33,977 bases of DNA from an uncultured Lachnospiraceae bacterium (GCA_910585255.1 CAJUEI010000008.1:1-33977); one strand, 5' to 3'; positions 24,432 through 32,612 are shown, numbered from the stretch's first letter. The notes: generated by a model from the letters alone, not told the origin. Translations and numbers: made by a program.

Positions 24432-24550
24432 AGTCAAATCGGATATTCGCAATCCGCTTCGCTACTTGCTCATAACCTCATCAAGGAAGTCCCAACCCAC
24501 CGCTTTCGCCTTGGCGGCTTAGAAGCGGGGGACTTCCTTGAGATGAGGTT
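24432..24550 (-). repeat. IS200/IS605-like palindromic element
   Basis: A hairpin of about 20 bp with a 2-base bulge (arms AACCTCATC-AAGGAAGTCCC at 24474-24493 and GGGACTTCCTT-GATGAGGTT at 24529-24550) encloses a second small stem (CCGCTT...AAGCGG). On the minus strand it is followed by a 50-base tail to 24432, nearly identical to 34-82 of the window. No transposase gene is attached. Interpreted as an end or a non-autonomous copy of an IS200/IS605-type element; a small RNA gene is the alternative. Confidence 0.6.
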
Positions 24551-24640
24551 AAAATACATAATATGCATCACAAACAAATCATCTCTTTTATACAAATGAT
24601 TTCAGCAGAGACTCTATTTCTGATACATATTTTATCACTT

Positions 24641-25183
24641 CTATTTGCCAAAATTCTGGCATTGACAAACTTCTAACTTTTCCACAATACTAGCTGCAAA
24701 ACGTTCTGCCTCCAATAAGTCCTCCTGATTTGGATGCAGCAGTGCCTTATCAAAATTGTGAATCATATGCAGTGCCAAATCATCATTTTGTCCGCTCTTT
24801 AATAATTCCTCGTATTTATTCCGTACATGCATCGGCATTTTCCCCTGACAAAGAAAAGCCCCTAGATAAACATTATCATCTGGTATCAAAGCCTTTACTT
24901 GCTTCTCAATAATCTTATAATATTCTGCCTCACACCCCATACCGCAGGTTCCAAATAATGCGATATTCTTTCCATGCAGCTCTGCAATATAATCCAATAC
25001 CTCTATGCTGCAACTTCCTCTATTTGTCCAAAATCCAATAAAATACGTCTCCCCTATATCAACAGGTGTATTCCGTTCAAGACGCTGAATATCCTTTTGT
25101 CTGCTTGGAATTCCCCGATAGACTGCTTTTGCTACTTCTTCCGTATTTCCCGTTTTACTAACAAATAACACCTCATACTGCAT
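24641..25183 (-). CDS. Flavodoxin family protein
   Basis: A 180-residue protein with the FMN phosphate-binding loop of flavodoxins near the N-terminus (VSKTGNTEEVAKAV), FIGFWTNRG as the second flavin loop, and GTCGMG in the third. It would carry electrons at low potential in the cytoplasm. The cysteine-bearing end (CQCQNFGK) and Cys56 in RGSCS are notable. Similar flavodoxins accompany reductases in gut Clostridia, but no reductase is adjacent here, so a partner cannot be named. The start has AAAGGTGA 6 bases upstream. Monocistronic. Confidence 0.85.
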   Translation of the reverse strand: MQYEVLFVSKTGNTEEVAKAVYRGIPSRQKDIQRLERNTPVDIGETYFIGFWTNRGSCSIEVLDYIAELHGKNIALFGTCGMGCEAEYYKIIEKQVKALIPDDNVYLGAFLCQGKMPMHVRNKYEELLKSGQNDDLALHMIHNFDKALLHPNQEDLLEAERFAASIVEKLEVCQCQNFGK

Positions 25184-25340
25184 GCTGATTCACCTTTCCA
25201 ATCCTATAACGCATTGCCTGCCGATTCTCTAATTTTAATCTTATTACGTAAATGAAAAAAGGTCAAATGAAGATTTCATTGTAAATATTAACAAAATATA
25301 AAATTTTACAGAAACCCAAAGCAAGGGGTGTGGGGAGGAC

Positions 25341-25592
25341 GCTAGAGTAAAGAAGCGAAGCGATCCCTTGCCGCTGTTCCGCTCTCCAGAAAGTAAGAAA
25401 GTCTAATGCTTCTGAGTCGAAACACATCCAGCCGGACGGACCGGGGTGCAATTCGCCCGTGCAGCGGGCTAAACACACCCCTTTTTCGGTCACAAGTGCC
25501 CGAAAATCCTAGAGATCGACAGAAGCATAAGACTTTCTAACTTTCCTCCGAAGTCACAGCAGCAAGGGTTCGCTTCGCTTCCCTACTCTGGC
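25341..25592 (-). repeat. Structured repeat, copy D (type 1)
   Basis: Reads on the minus strand from 25592. Outer arms 25341-25377 and 25556-25592 pair along about 37 bp with several mismatches or G-U pairs; the arm sequence (AAGCGAAGCGA) is unique to this copy. The terminator-like hairpin is TTTTCGGGCAC...GTGACCGAAAA, with one mismatch. The nested stem GGGGTG...CACCCC / GCCCG...CGGGC, the CCGGTCCGTCCGG hairpin and the type 1 long helix are intact. It lies in the 1,073-bp gap between the flavodoxin and the EAL gene. Confidence 0.85.
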
Positions 25593-25746
25593 TGTCTTTC
25601 CCTGCCTGTGAATATATAATTGACTCATTCATCCATAAAAGAAATTTAATTTTAAAATTAAAATATAAACCAAATACCAATCCGCCCACTATATTCTAAT
25701 TATAATACTTCTAAATAAAAATTTAATAATCACATTTCTAATTAAT

Positions 25747-25856
25747 CATATAAATTTGCAAAATTATAAAACTGCATAAATCTATAAGAATTATAAAACT
25801 ATATAAATTTTGAAAAATCATAAAACCATATAAATCTGCAAAAAATTATAAAAATA
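25747..25856 (+). repeat. Four degenerate 27-bp AT-rich tandem repeats
   Basis: Units starting at about 25747, 25775, 25802 and 25829 share the pattern TATAAATYT-n-AAAATYATAAAAC. They lie between structured repeats D and E, with no reading frame. They could be a replication-slippage product or a protein-binding array. Confidence 0.6.
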
Positions 25857-25914
25857 ATAGAAAAGAAACAATATAAAGCCCAAAAGAAAAAAACGTAACT
25901 TCTGGAACAATACA

Positions 25915-26143
25915 GCCAGAGTGCATCAGGAGTACGCTGTGACTTCGGAGGAAAGCTAGAAGCTCTTAGACTTCTGTCGATCCAGTAGGATTTTCGGGCA
26001 CTTGTGCCCGAAAAAGGGGTGTGTTTAGCCCGCTGCACGGGCGAATTGCACCCCGGTCCGTCCGGTTTGATACACGTAAATCCAGAAGTCTTAGAGCTTC
26101 TGCTTTCCGAAGAGCGGAACAGCGTGCCCTGATGCACTCTGGC
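25915..26143 (+). repeat. Structured repeat, copy E (type 2)
   Basis: Outer arms 25915-25940 and 26119-26143 pair except for a 2-3 base disturbance. The terminator-like hairpin is TTTTCGGGCAC...GTGCCCGAAAA where copy C has TTTTTGCCATC...GATGGCAAAAA, so both arms have changed together. The long helix is of type 2 (CTCTTAGACTTCTG / CAGAAGTCTTAGAG). Similarity to copy C extends about 20 bases upstream and 30 bases downstream of the arms. It ends 47 bases before the promoter of the EAL gene. Confidence 0.85.
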
Positions 26144-26189
26144 GTCCCCCTCGAAAATAAATTTACATGATCTTTCCAATAGGAAGTAG

Positions 26190-26218
26190 TTTCCTTTTAT
26201 GGAAAAATATGTTATAAT
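26190..26218 (+). promoter_or_regulatory. Promoter of the EAL-domain gene
   Basis: TTTCCT (26190-26195), 17-base spacer, TATAAT (26213-26218); an AGGAGG ribosome site lies at about 26241-26246. Confidence 0.55.
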
Positions 26219-26256
26219 CAGTCTGCATTATTTCAATAACAGGAGGTAAAAAACAG

Positions 26257-28164
26257 ATGCTCTATCATATCCCATTTCAAATTTGTGGTCTAATCTTAGT
26301 AACCCTGATTCTTATTATGTTTTTTCGCCACAAAACCCTGCACCGCACAAATGAAGTGGCTTTTTCTGTTTTATTATTAAGTGTGTTTCTCTGTATCACA
26401 ATGGATATTGCCTCTATCTTTGTCCTACGAATACAAAATGATATTCCTCCTATTTTTACACATTTTATATGTAAATTTTACCTTCTGACCATTATCGAGG
26501 TATCCTACGCCTTATTAGTATATACTTTTGTTGAAATTTACCACAGACAGGAAAAATTATTACAACTTTTTATTCTGTATTTATTTCCTCTGCTGACGGG
26601 TACTTGGATTTATATCACCAACCCAATCTATTGCTATATAAATATAAATAACAGAGAAATCTATACCTATGGTATCTGCGTTAATGCTACCTATATCATT
26701 ACCTTTCTCTATCTGCTGATCTGTCTGTTTTATATTGTACATTTCCGCAGTCAAATCAGTCCAAAACACCGTTCTTCTATTCTTTTTTTTATTTTTTCCT
26801 GGACGGGGGCAGCTCTGATTCAATTTTTCCATAATGAATGGCTGTTAGTAGGTTTTGCTATGTCACTATGTATTGTATTTATGTATCTAAACTTAGAAAA
26901 TCCAGAGGAAAATTTAGATCCGGAAAGCGGTGCCTTTAATCCCCATGCTTTTGCTGCTTACTTGCCTTATCTTGAACAAGGAGGCTCTACCTATTCTACT
27001 ATAACTATTATGATTGACCATTACCAGCTTATCTTAGAAACCTTCGGTTATCGCAATTATAAACGTCTATTTCATAAAATTGCTGCCTTTCTCTCCCAGC
27101 AAGAAGGCGGGCGTGTTTTCCGCAGTGCAGAAAGCAACTTCTCTCTTATATTTGAACAAAAAGAAGATATGACAAAAGCACTTGCCGTTATCCGCCAGCG
27201 TTTTACAAAACCCTGGCAGATTCCCTCTCTTACTATTGATCTATCTGTCAGTATTTGTTATATGCCAGACTCTCAAGTAATCTCGTCCATTGGTAATTCC
27301 TATGATTTAATCCGCGGACTTATCACAGAAAAATATAAGATGGGAACCTATTCTTTAAGCTGTATTGACTCTAATACCTTAGAGCAGAAACTAGCTGTAG
27401 AAAAAACAATAAAAGCACTCCACACTGCACTAACTCAGCATACAATAAAGATTTTTTATCAGCCAATCTATTCTATAGAGAAAAACCGCTATACCTGTGC
27501 TGAAGCACTAATTTGTGTTCCTGATAGAGAAGGACATTATATCTCGCCTGATTTTTTAATTCCTCTTGCCGATGAAAACGGAATGATTTTAGAGCTAAGT
27601 GAAAATATATTTGAACAAGTTTGTTCCTTTATTCATAAGAATGATCTAATTGCAAGGGAAATTGAATATATTGAAATCCATCTCTCTGTAATTCAGTGTA
27701 TGAAAGAATCTCTTGCTAAAGATTTAAAACAGATTATGGATCGCTATGAAGTTCCCTATTCTATGATTAATTTAAAGATCAAAGAAATGTCTGCACTTCA
27801 TACAGAAAAGACTCTGCTTCCTAATATGAAAATTTTGCGGGAACTAGGTGTCAGCTTCTCATTGGGCGACTATACAAAAGGATATAACACTCTTAACTGT
27901 ATTAGTAAATTGCCGATTCAAATTGTAAAGCTTGACAAACGAATGGTTTGGGATTATTTTGAAAATACAGAGAATATTTCTACAATGCATTTATTTCTTA
28001 CCATTATGAATCAGCTTGGACTAAAAGTAGTAGCAGAGGGAATTGAAACGCAAGAACAGCTTCAGGAAATGCTAAGGCTTAAAATTGATTATGTACAGGG
28101 CTACTTTTTTTCAAAGCCCCTCTCCGAAAAAAATATCTTAGAAGCATTGGATAAGCAGTTTTAA
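26257..28164 (+). CDS. Membrane EAL-domain protein with degenerate active site
   Basis: A 635-residue protein: about seven membrane helices in residues 8-212 (sensor-like module), a degenerate GGDEF region (about 235-380) in which the active-site loop reads RSAESNF, and a C-terminal EAL domain (about 390-630). Normal EAL domains hydrolyse cyclic di-GMP. Here AEALI, KLDKRMV, AEGIET and VQGYFFSKP are kept, but the metal ligands are altered: NxS reads HLS, the ExTE motif reads LKIKE, and DDFG reads GDYTKG. It is therefore probably a catalytically weak or inactive binder or receptor of cyclic di-GMP rather than a phosphodiesterase. Preceded by structured repeat E and its own promoter. Confidence 0.85.
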   Translation: MLYHIPFQICGLILVTLILIMFFRHKTLHRTNEVAFSVLLLSVFLCITMDIASIFVLRIQNDIPPIFTHFICKFYLLTIIEVSYALLVYTFVEIYHRQEKLLQLFILYLFPLLTGTWIYITNPIYCYININNREIYTYGICVNATYIITFLYLLICLFYIVHFRSQISPKHRSSILFFIFSWTGAALIQFFHNEWLLVGFAMSLCIVFMYLNLENPEENLDPESGAFNPHAFAAYLPYLEQGGSTYSTITIMIDHYQLILETFGYRNYKRLFHKIAAFLSQQEGGRVFRSAESNFSLIFEQKEDMTKALAVIRQRFTKPWQIPSLTIDLSVSICYMPDSQVISSIGNSYDLIRGLITEKYKMGTYSLSCIDSNTLEQKLAVEKTIKALHTALTQHTIKIFYQPIYSIEKNRYTCAEALICVPDREGHYISPDFLIPLADENGMILELSENIFEQVCSFIHKNDLIAREIEYIEIHLSVIQCMKESLAKDLKQIMDRYEVPYSMINLKIKEMSALHTEKTLLPNMKILRELGVSFSLGDYTKGYNTLNCISKLPIQIVKLDKRMVWDYFENTENISTMHLFLTIMNQLGLKVVAEGIETQEQLQEMLRLKIDYVQGYFFSKPLSEKNILEALDKQF

Positions 28165-28220
28165 AGATTTAAATTTATAATTTTAAGAATCAATCTAAAA
28201 GATATATTTAGAAATTATAA

Positions 28221-28320
28221 GAACCTAAAAGTTTAAAAACCTAATATAACAATTTAAAACCTAATATAACAATTTAAAACCTAAAAGTTTTATAAATCTA
28301 AAAGCTTTAAGAATCTAAAA
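28221..28320 (+). repeat. AT-rich short repeats before the NUDIX gene
   Basis: An identical 20-base unit (CTAATATAACAATTTAAAAC) occurs twice in tandem at 28241-28260 and 28261-28280, framed by repeated AACCTAAAAGTTT and AATCTAAAA words. No gene is seen in 28165-28338. Confidence 0.75.
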
Positions 28321-28338
28321 AAGAAAGGAAATAAAATA

Positions 28339-28956
28339 ATGAATCGAGTAAAAAACATAACCAAACAAACGGACAATCGCTTTCTTAATCTTTATGAATT
28401 CGAAGCGGAACGAAGAAACGGAAAAATTGCTCCCTATTTCGTTGCCTCCCGTGTCTCCCATATCCAAGATCTCAAGGCTGTATCCCATAGTCAGCGTTCA
28501 GACGGCGTTATCATCTATGCCGTCTATGGAGAACAAAGAGATAAAATCGTCTTAATTCGTCAATTCCGCTATCCAATTAATGATTATATTTATGAGTTTC
28601 CAGCGGGTCTTGTAGAAGAAGGAGAAGATATGTTTGAAGCAGGAGTCAGAGAAATTTATGAGGAAACAGGTCTTTCTTTTCAGCCAAAAAAAGCCGCTGC
28701 TGCCTACTCAAAACCATTCTATACTACAGTGGGTATGACCGATGAAGCATGCGGAACAGTATATGGCTATTGTTCTGGTACCCCTTCTAATACTCATCAG
28801 GAAGATTCTGAAGATATTCAAATCGTACTGGCAGACCGAGAAGAATGTAAGCGGATTCTAAAAGAAGAAAATGTCGCGATTATGTGTGCCTATATGCTTA
28901 TGCATTTTATCCATAGTACAGAACAAGATCCTTTATCCTTTTTAGAGGAATTATAG
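28339..28956 (+). CDS. NUDIX hydrolase, ADP-ribose pyrophosphatase-like
   Basis: A 205-residue protein with a full Nudix box at 90-112: G-x5-E-x7-REIYEETGL, preceded by YEFPAG, the pattern of ADP-sugar pyrophosphatases. It hydrolyses a nucleoside diphosphate linked to another moiety, using Mg held by the REUxEE glutamates. Substrate is probably ADP-ribose or a related sugar nucleotide by family. The start has AAAGGAA 8 bases upstream. Convergent with pgi, sharing a terminator. Confidence 0.9.
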   Translation: MNRVKNITKQTDNRFLNLYEFEAERRNGKIAPYFVASRVSHIQDLKAVSHSQRSDGVIIYAVYGEQRDKIVLIRQFRYPINDYIYEFPAGLVEEGEDMFEAGVREIYEETGLSFQPKKAAAAYSKPFYTTVGMTDEACGTVYGYCSGTPSNTHQEDSEDIQIVLADREECKRILKEENVAIMCAYMLMHFIHSTEQDPLSFLEEL

Positions 28957-28970
28957 TGTTCATAAAAATA

Positions 28971-29016
28971 AGACTGCTGCATAGAACACTTCTATAGCTC
29001 TATGAGCAGTCTTTTT
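28971..29016. terminator. Bidirectional terminator between the NUDIX gene and pgi
   Basis: AGACTGCTGCATAG (28971-28984) pairs with CTATGAGCAGTCT (29000-29012) with one bulged base. T run on the right, A run on the left. Confidence 0.85.
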
Positions 29017-29059
29017 GTTTGTTGTTTGCTGTTTATTTATTCTAGAATAAAAATTTATC

Positions 29060-30406
29060 TTATAATCTCTTTAACAGTTCTTCTCTCTGTGCCTCATATC
29101 CAGGTTTTCCAAGCAGTGCAAACATATTTTTCTTATAGCTCTCTACACCTGGCTGATTAAATGGATTTACCCCTGATATATAGCCGCTGATACCACAAGC
29201 AAATTCAAAGAAATAGAATAATTCCCCCAAATAGAATGCATTCTGCTCTGGAATATTTACTAAAAGATTAGGAACTTGTCCATCTGTATGAGCTAAAATT
29301 GTCCCGTTCATAGCACATTTATTAATATAGTCTACGCTTTTACCTGCCAGATAATTTAACCCGTCTAAATCAACCGGCTCCTCTTCTAGCAAAACTTCAC
29401 AATTAGATTTCTCGATATTCATAACGGTCTCAAACATAATTCTAGAACCATCCTGAATAAACTGTCCCATAGAGTGCAGATCAGTTGTTAAATCCACTGC
29501 AGCAGGGAAAATTCCCTTCTGATCTTTTCCTTCACTCTCTCCGTAAAGCTGCTTCCACCACTCGGATACATAGTGCATAGATGGCTCATAATTAGCTACT
29601 ACTTCTACCATCTTTCCCTTCCGATGAAGGATATTCCGAACGGCTGCATACTTCATTGCATCATTGTCTTCAAATTTATTCTCCAATGCTTTCTGTCTTC
29701 CAGAAGCTGCACCAGCCATCAGCTGATCGATATCCGCCCCACTTACTGCAATTGGAAGCAGACCCACTGCTGTTAGAACAGAGAACCGTCCTCCTACATC
29801 ATCTGGAACCACAAATGTCTCATATCCCTCTTCTGTTGCCAAATTCTTTAATGCTCCCTTTGCCTTATCTGTAGTAGCATAAATCCTCTTAGCTGCAGCT
29901 TCTTTTCCATATTTTTCCTCAAGCATCTTTTTAAATACCCGGAACGCAATTGCAGGCTCTGTAGTTGTACCAGACTTCGAGATAATATTTACAGAAAAAT
30001 CTTTTCCCTTTAGGCAATCCATTAAATGACTGATATAATTGCTGCTGATACTATTTCCTACATAATAAATTTCCGGTGTTTTACGTACTTCCTTTGATAC
30101 ACTGTTATAAAAACTATGACCTAAAAATTCATTCGCTGCACGTGCCCCCAAATAAGAACCGCCAATACCAATTACCAGCAGCACATCCGAATCTGATTGA
30201 ATCTTTTTTGCCGCCTCTTTAATTCTTGCAAATTCTTCCTTATCATAATTAACCGGAAGATCAATCCAGCCTAAAAAATCATTCCCCGCACCACTTTTAC
30301 TCAATAACGTTTCCTTTGCCGCCTCCGCAATTTTTGCCATACTCTCCATTTCATGCGGTGCAATTACACTTGCAGCTTTAGAATAATCAAATGTTACTTT
30401 AGCCAT
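29060..30406 (-). CDS. pgi: Glucose-6-phosphate isomerase
   Basis: Interconverts glucose 6-phosphate and fructose 6-phosphate in glycolysis. Its 448 residues match the short bacterial form. Seen: GIGGSYLGARAANEFLG, SKSGTTTEPAIAFR (phosphate-binding loop), VGGRFSVLTAVGLLPIA, and GVNPFNQPGVESYKKN near the C-terminus. Single gene with its own promoter (30488-30516) and terminator. Confidence 0.97.
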   Translation of the reverse strand: MAKVTFDYSKAASVIAPHEMESMAKIAEAAKETLLSKSGAGNDFLGWIDLPVNYDKEEFARIKEAAKKIQSDSDVLLVIGIGGSYLGARAANEFLGHSFYNSVSKEVRKTPEIYYVGNSISSNYISHLMDCLKGKDFSVNIISKSGTTTEPAIAFRVFKKMLEEKYGKEAAAKRIYATTDKAKGALKNLATEEGYETFVVPDDVGGRFSVLTAVGLLPIAVSGADIDQLMAGAASGRQKALENKFEDNDAMKYAAVRNILHRKGKMVEVVANYEPSMHYVSEWWKQLYGESEGKDQKGIFPAAVDLTTDLHSMGQFIQDGSRIMFETVMNIEKSNCEVLLEEEPVDLDGLNYLAGKSVDYINKCAMNGTILAHTDGQVPNLLVNIPEQNAFYLGELFYFFEFACGISGYISGVNPFNQPGVESYKKNMFALLGKPGYEAQREELLKRL

Positions 30407-30487
30407 ACTATGCCTCTGCTGCTAATATATACCAACTGTATATACCAGCTTTTCCTTTCCTAAATTTTTTGCTTTCAAACTACTACT

Positions 30488-30516
30488 ATTATATCCATTC
30501 TCTGTAAGAATAGCAA
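30488..30516 (-). promoter_or_regulatory. Promoter of pgi
   Basis: Minus strand TTGCTA (30516-30511), 17-base spacer, TATAAT (30493-30488). It lies just past the stop of the upstream gene. Confidence 0.65.
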
Positions 30517-30531
30517 GACTTTTCCAAAAAT

Positions 30532-31485
30532 CTACGCAAGAAATTCCCCAAGAATTTCCTCTACAATTCGCATCTCTTCCTCTGCAAGCTGCCGATTTTC
30601 TCCATTTCTTCCCTTTTCTAAATCAGCAGCAATTTGATTTAAAGAATTTCTAAGATTTTCCAGTTCACTGTCTTCCTCCTGCACATTCTCTTTCCCTCGC
30701 CTTGGATTCTTCCTAAGCTCCATAAAAAGCTGCTCCGCCTGCTCTTTTGCAAATGTATTCTCTGCCTGTTTCTGCCGCTCTTTTTTTCGAAACATTGCCG
30801 CTAACTTTTCTGCCTGTCTGCCTTCCTTCTTTTCACTTCGCAAAGTTGCACTTTCTAATGACGCCGTTCGTTCCTCAACGACCTCTCCCTCTAAATCAGC
30901 AGAAAAGAATTCTCTTTCCTTTGGTATAACCTCTTCTACTGAACTCTCTATGCTTTCTCTGCCGCTCTTTTTATCCAATACAGCCGAATAATAATTCTGC
31001 AGATAATCTATAATTCCCGCTTCCAATATAGTCTGTCTTCCCCGCACATCAAACACACAATTAATATATACCAGTAAAGTTGCCATTCCTATAGCAGAAG
31101 CACTATAGACTCCTGTTAATTCCAATGGCATCCCATATATGTAAGTATAACTAGCTGCCAAACTTCCTATCAGCAAACACAAGAAAAATGCTTGTCCTGA
31201 TATCTTTTGTATTCCTCCCAGCGTAAATCCCATAAAACGATAACCATACAGATTTCTTACTAGAAATGCCTCTACATTATTCATTCCTTTGCTCAGTCGA
31301 TAACAAGTTTCATAGTTTTCTTTTATCCGTCTTACCAATTTTTTCTTTGGCTCTTTTGTATATTGTACATCTCTCAATAACCCGGAATAGATACCGGCAA
31401 GCCACAGACGGCTTATCACTCCAACAGCACAAATTCCCAACATTACATATAAAACCCAATATCCGCTAATCGCACGTTCCAACAT
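30532..31485 (-). CDS. Unknown membrane protein with charged cytoplasmic tail
   Basis: Not recognised as a characterised family. A 317-residue protein: membrane helix at about 8-27, a basic loop with RRIKENYETCYRLSKGMNNVEAFLVRNLYG, two helices at about 95-112 and 118-145, then from residue 150 a long, highly charged, probably coiled-coil cytoplasmic tail (E/K/R/Q-rich) ending RIVEEILGEFLA. The arrangement suggests an inner-membrane scaffold, but this is only shape-based inference. Start ATG after AAAGGGG. It lies upstream of pgi with an independent promoter between, so no operon is implied. Confidence 0.7.
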   Translation of the reverse strand: MLERAISGYWVLYVMLGICAVGVISRLWLAGIYSGLLRDVQYTKEPKKKLVRRIKENYETCYRLSKGMNNVEAFLVRNLYGYRFMGFTLGGIQKISGQAFFLCLLIGSLAASYTYIYGMPLELTGVYSASAIGMATLLVYINCVFDVRGRQTILEAGIIDYLQNYYSAVLDKKSGRESIESSVEEVIPKEREFFSADLEGEVVEERTASLESATLRSEKKEGRQAEKLAAMFRKKERQKQAENTFAKEQAEQLFMELRKNPRRGKENVQEEDSELENLRNSLNQIAADLEKGRNGENRQLAEEEMRIVEEILGEFLA

Positions 31486-31554
31486 AATAAATATCCCCTT
31501 TCTCTCTTTTCACAAAATGCTGCGTGTCTTTGACATTCTTTGCTGATATCTGTC

Positions 31555-31582
31555 CTATTATGCTTATGCAGTTACCGGTCAA
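31555..31582 (-). promoter_or_regulatory. Possible promoter of the unknown membrane protein gene
   Basis: Minus strand TTGACC (31582-31577), 16-base spacer, TAATAG (31560-31555), about 70 bases before the start codon. Confidence 0.5.
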
Positions 31583-31709
31583 TGCATAAGTCAGCCTCCG
31601 CCAAAAACAACTTTTTCCCAGGTACGCTTTGCATTATACACAGGTTTTTGCATTTTGAAAAGTTGAGAATGGAAATATTTAATTGACAAAATCTCCCACA
31701 TTTCGTGCT

Positions 31710-32408
31710 TTAAGAAGCTAAATTCTTAACCATTTCAACTATAAGATTTACAGAATGAATAATAGCCTGCTTTTCGAACTCTGCATAATCCATCTTTGCA
31801 CTATTATCCGCTTTATCCGATATCGCTCTGACAATCAAAAATGGAACTTGATTCAGATAACCTACCTGTGCAATTGCTGCACCTTCCATCTCTGTACAGT
31901 ACCCTCCGAAATATTTTATAATCCACTCCTTATCATGGCGATTCGAAATAAATTGATCTCCGCTTACTACTCTTCCAATATGCACTTCAATCTCAGGATT
32001 TACCCTTTTACAGCACTCTTCTGCTAACTGAATGAGCTTTGTATCTGCTTCAAATTCAGATGTTTCCATTCTTGGAATTTCACCAAAGCGATAACCGAAC
32101 CCTGTTGCATCCATATCATGCTGCATAGTATCAGAAGACAATACAATATCCCCAATATTAATCTCTGCCCGAAGAGAACCGGCAATTCCCGTATTGATAA
32201 TAGCATCTACCTGAAACCGATCCACTAAGATTTGTGCACAAATTGCTGCATTGACCTTTCCGATTCCAGAGCGGACAACTACAACTTTTTTCCCTTCCAA
32301 TGTTCCCTGACAAAACTCCATAGATGCACATTTCATGGTAGTCTCTATCTGCATCTTTTCCTTAAGAGCAGATACTTCCTCTTCCATAGCCCCAATAATT
32401 CCTAACAT
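31710..32408 (-). CDS. mtnN: 5'-methylthioadenosine/S-adenosylhomocysteine nucleosidase
   Basis: Cleaves the N-glycosidic bond of methylthioadenosine and S-adenosylhomocysteine, recycling the by-products of methylation and polyamine synthesis. Seen: IIGAMEEEV at the N-terminus (catalytic-region glutamate), SGIGKVNAA, NTGIAGSL, VSGDQFI, EMEGAAIAQV (ribose-binding Met-Glu) and RAISDKAD (catalytic aspartate). It is 232 residues long, standard. A strong AAAGGAGGA site precedes the start. Stand-alone gene. Confidence 0.96.
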   Translation of the reverse strand: MLGIIGAMEEEVSALKEKMQIETTMKCASMEFCQGTLEGKKVVVVRSGIGKVNAAICAQILVDRFQVDAIINTGIAGSLRAEINIGDIVLSSDTMQHDMDATGFGYRFGEIPRMETSEFEADTKLIQLAEECCKRVNPEIEVHIGRVVSGDQFISNRHDKEWIIKYFGGYCTEMEGAAIAQVGYLNQVPFLIVRAISDKADNSAKMDYAEFEKQAIIHSVNLIVEMVKNLAS

Positions 32409-32570
32409 TTTAGTTCCTCCTTTTATAAAAATATATTAACTGTTTTTTACTTATTATTAATACAAATACAAGCAATATAACTAGATAAAATAAGATAATA
32501 TGATTCAATAGGATTATACAAAATCTATAGGATAATTGCAACCTTTTTGGTTTTACAAACAGTGTAACCC

Positions 32571-32612
32571 GATTCCAAATTCCAGCGTCCTCCCCCTCCC
32601 TTCCCCACCTGC
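32571..32612 (+). repeat. Possible relic of a structured-repeat flank
   Basis: TTCCAGCGTCCTCCCCCTCC, followed by further C-rich sequence, matches the C-rich DNA that follows the outer arm of copies A, B and D (GCGTCCTCCCC), but no element core is present. The remainder of the 32409-32745 gap holds the TSCPD promoter and AT-rich DNA upstream of mtnN. Confidence 0.35.

Noticed and set aside
2268..26143. CRISPR array or classical MITE family
   Set aside because: The copies are 229-252 bp long, scattered and without regular spacers, so not CRISPR. Their terminal arms are not shared between all copies, so not a typical MITE.
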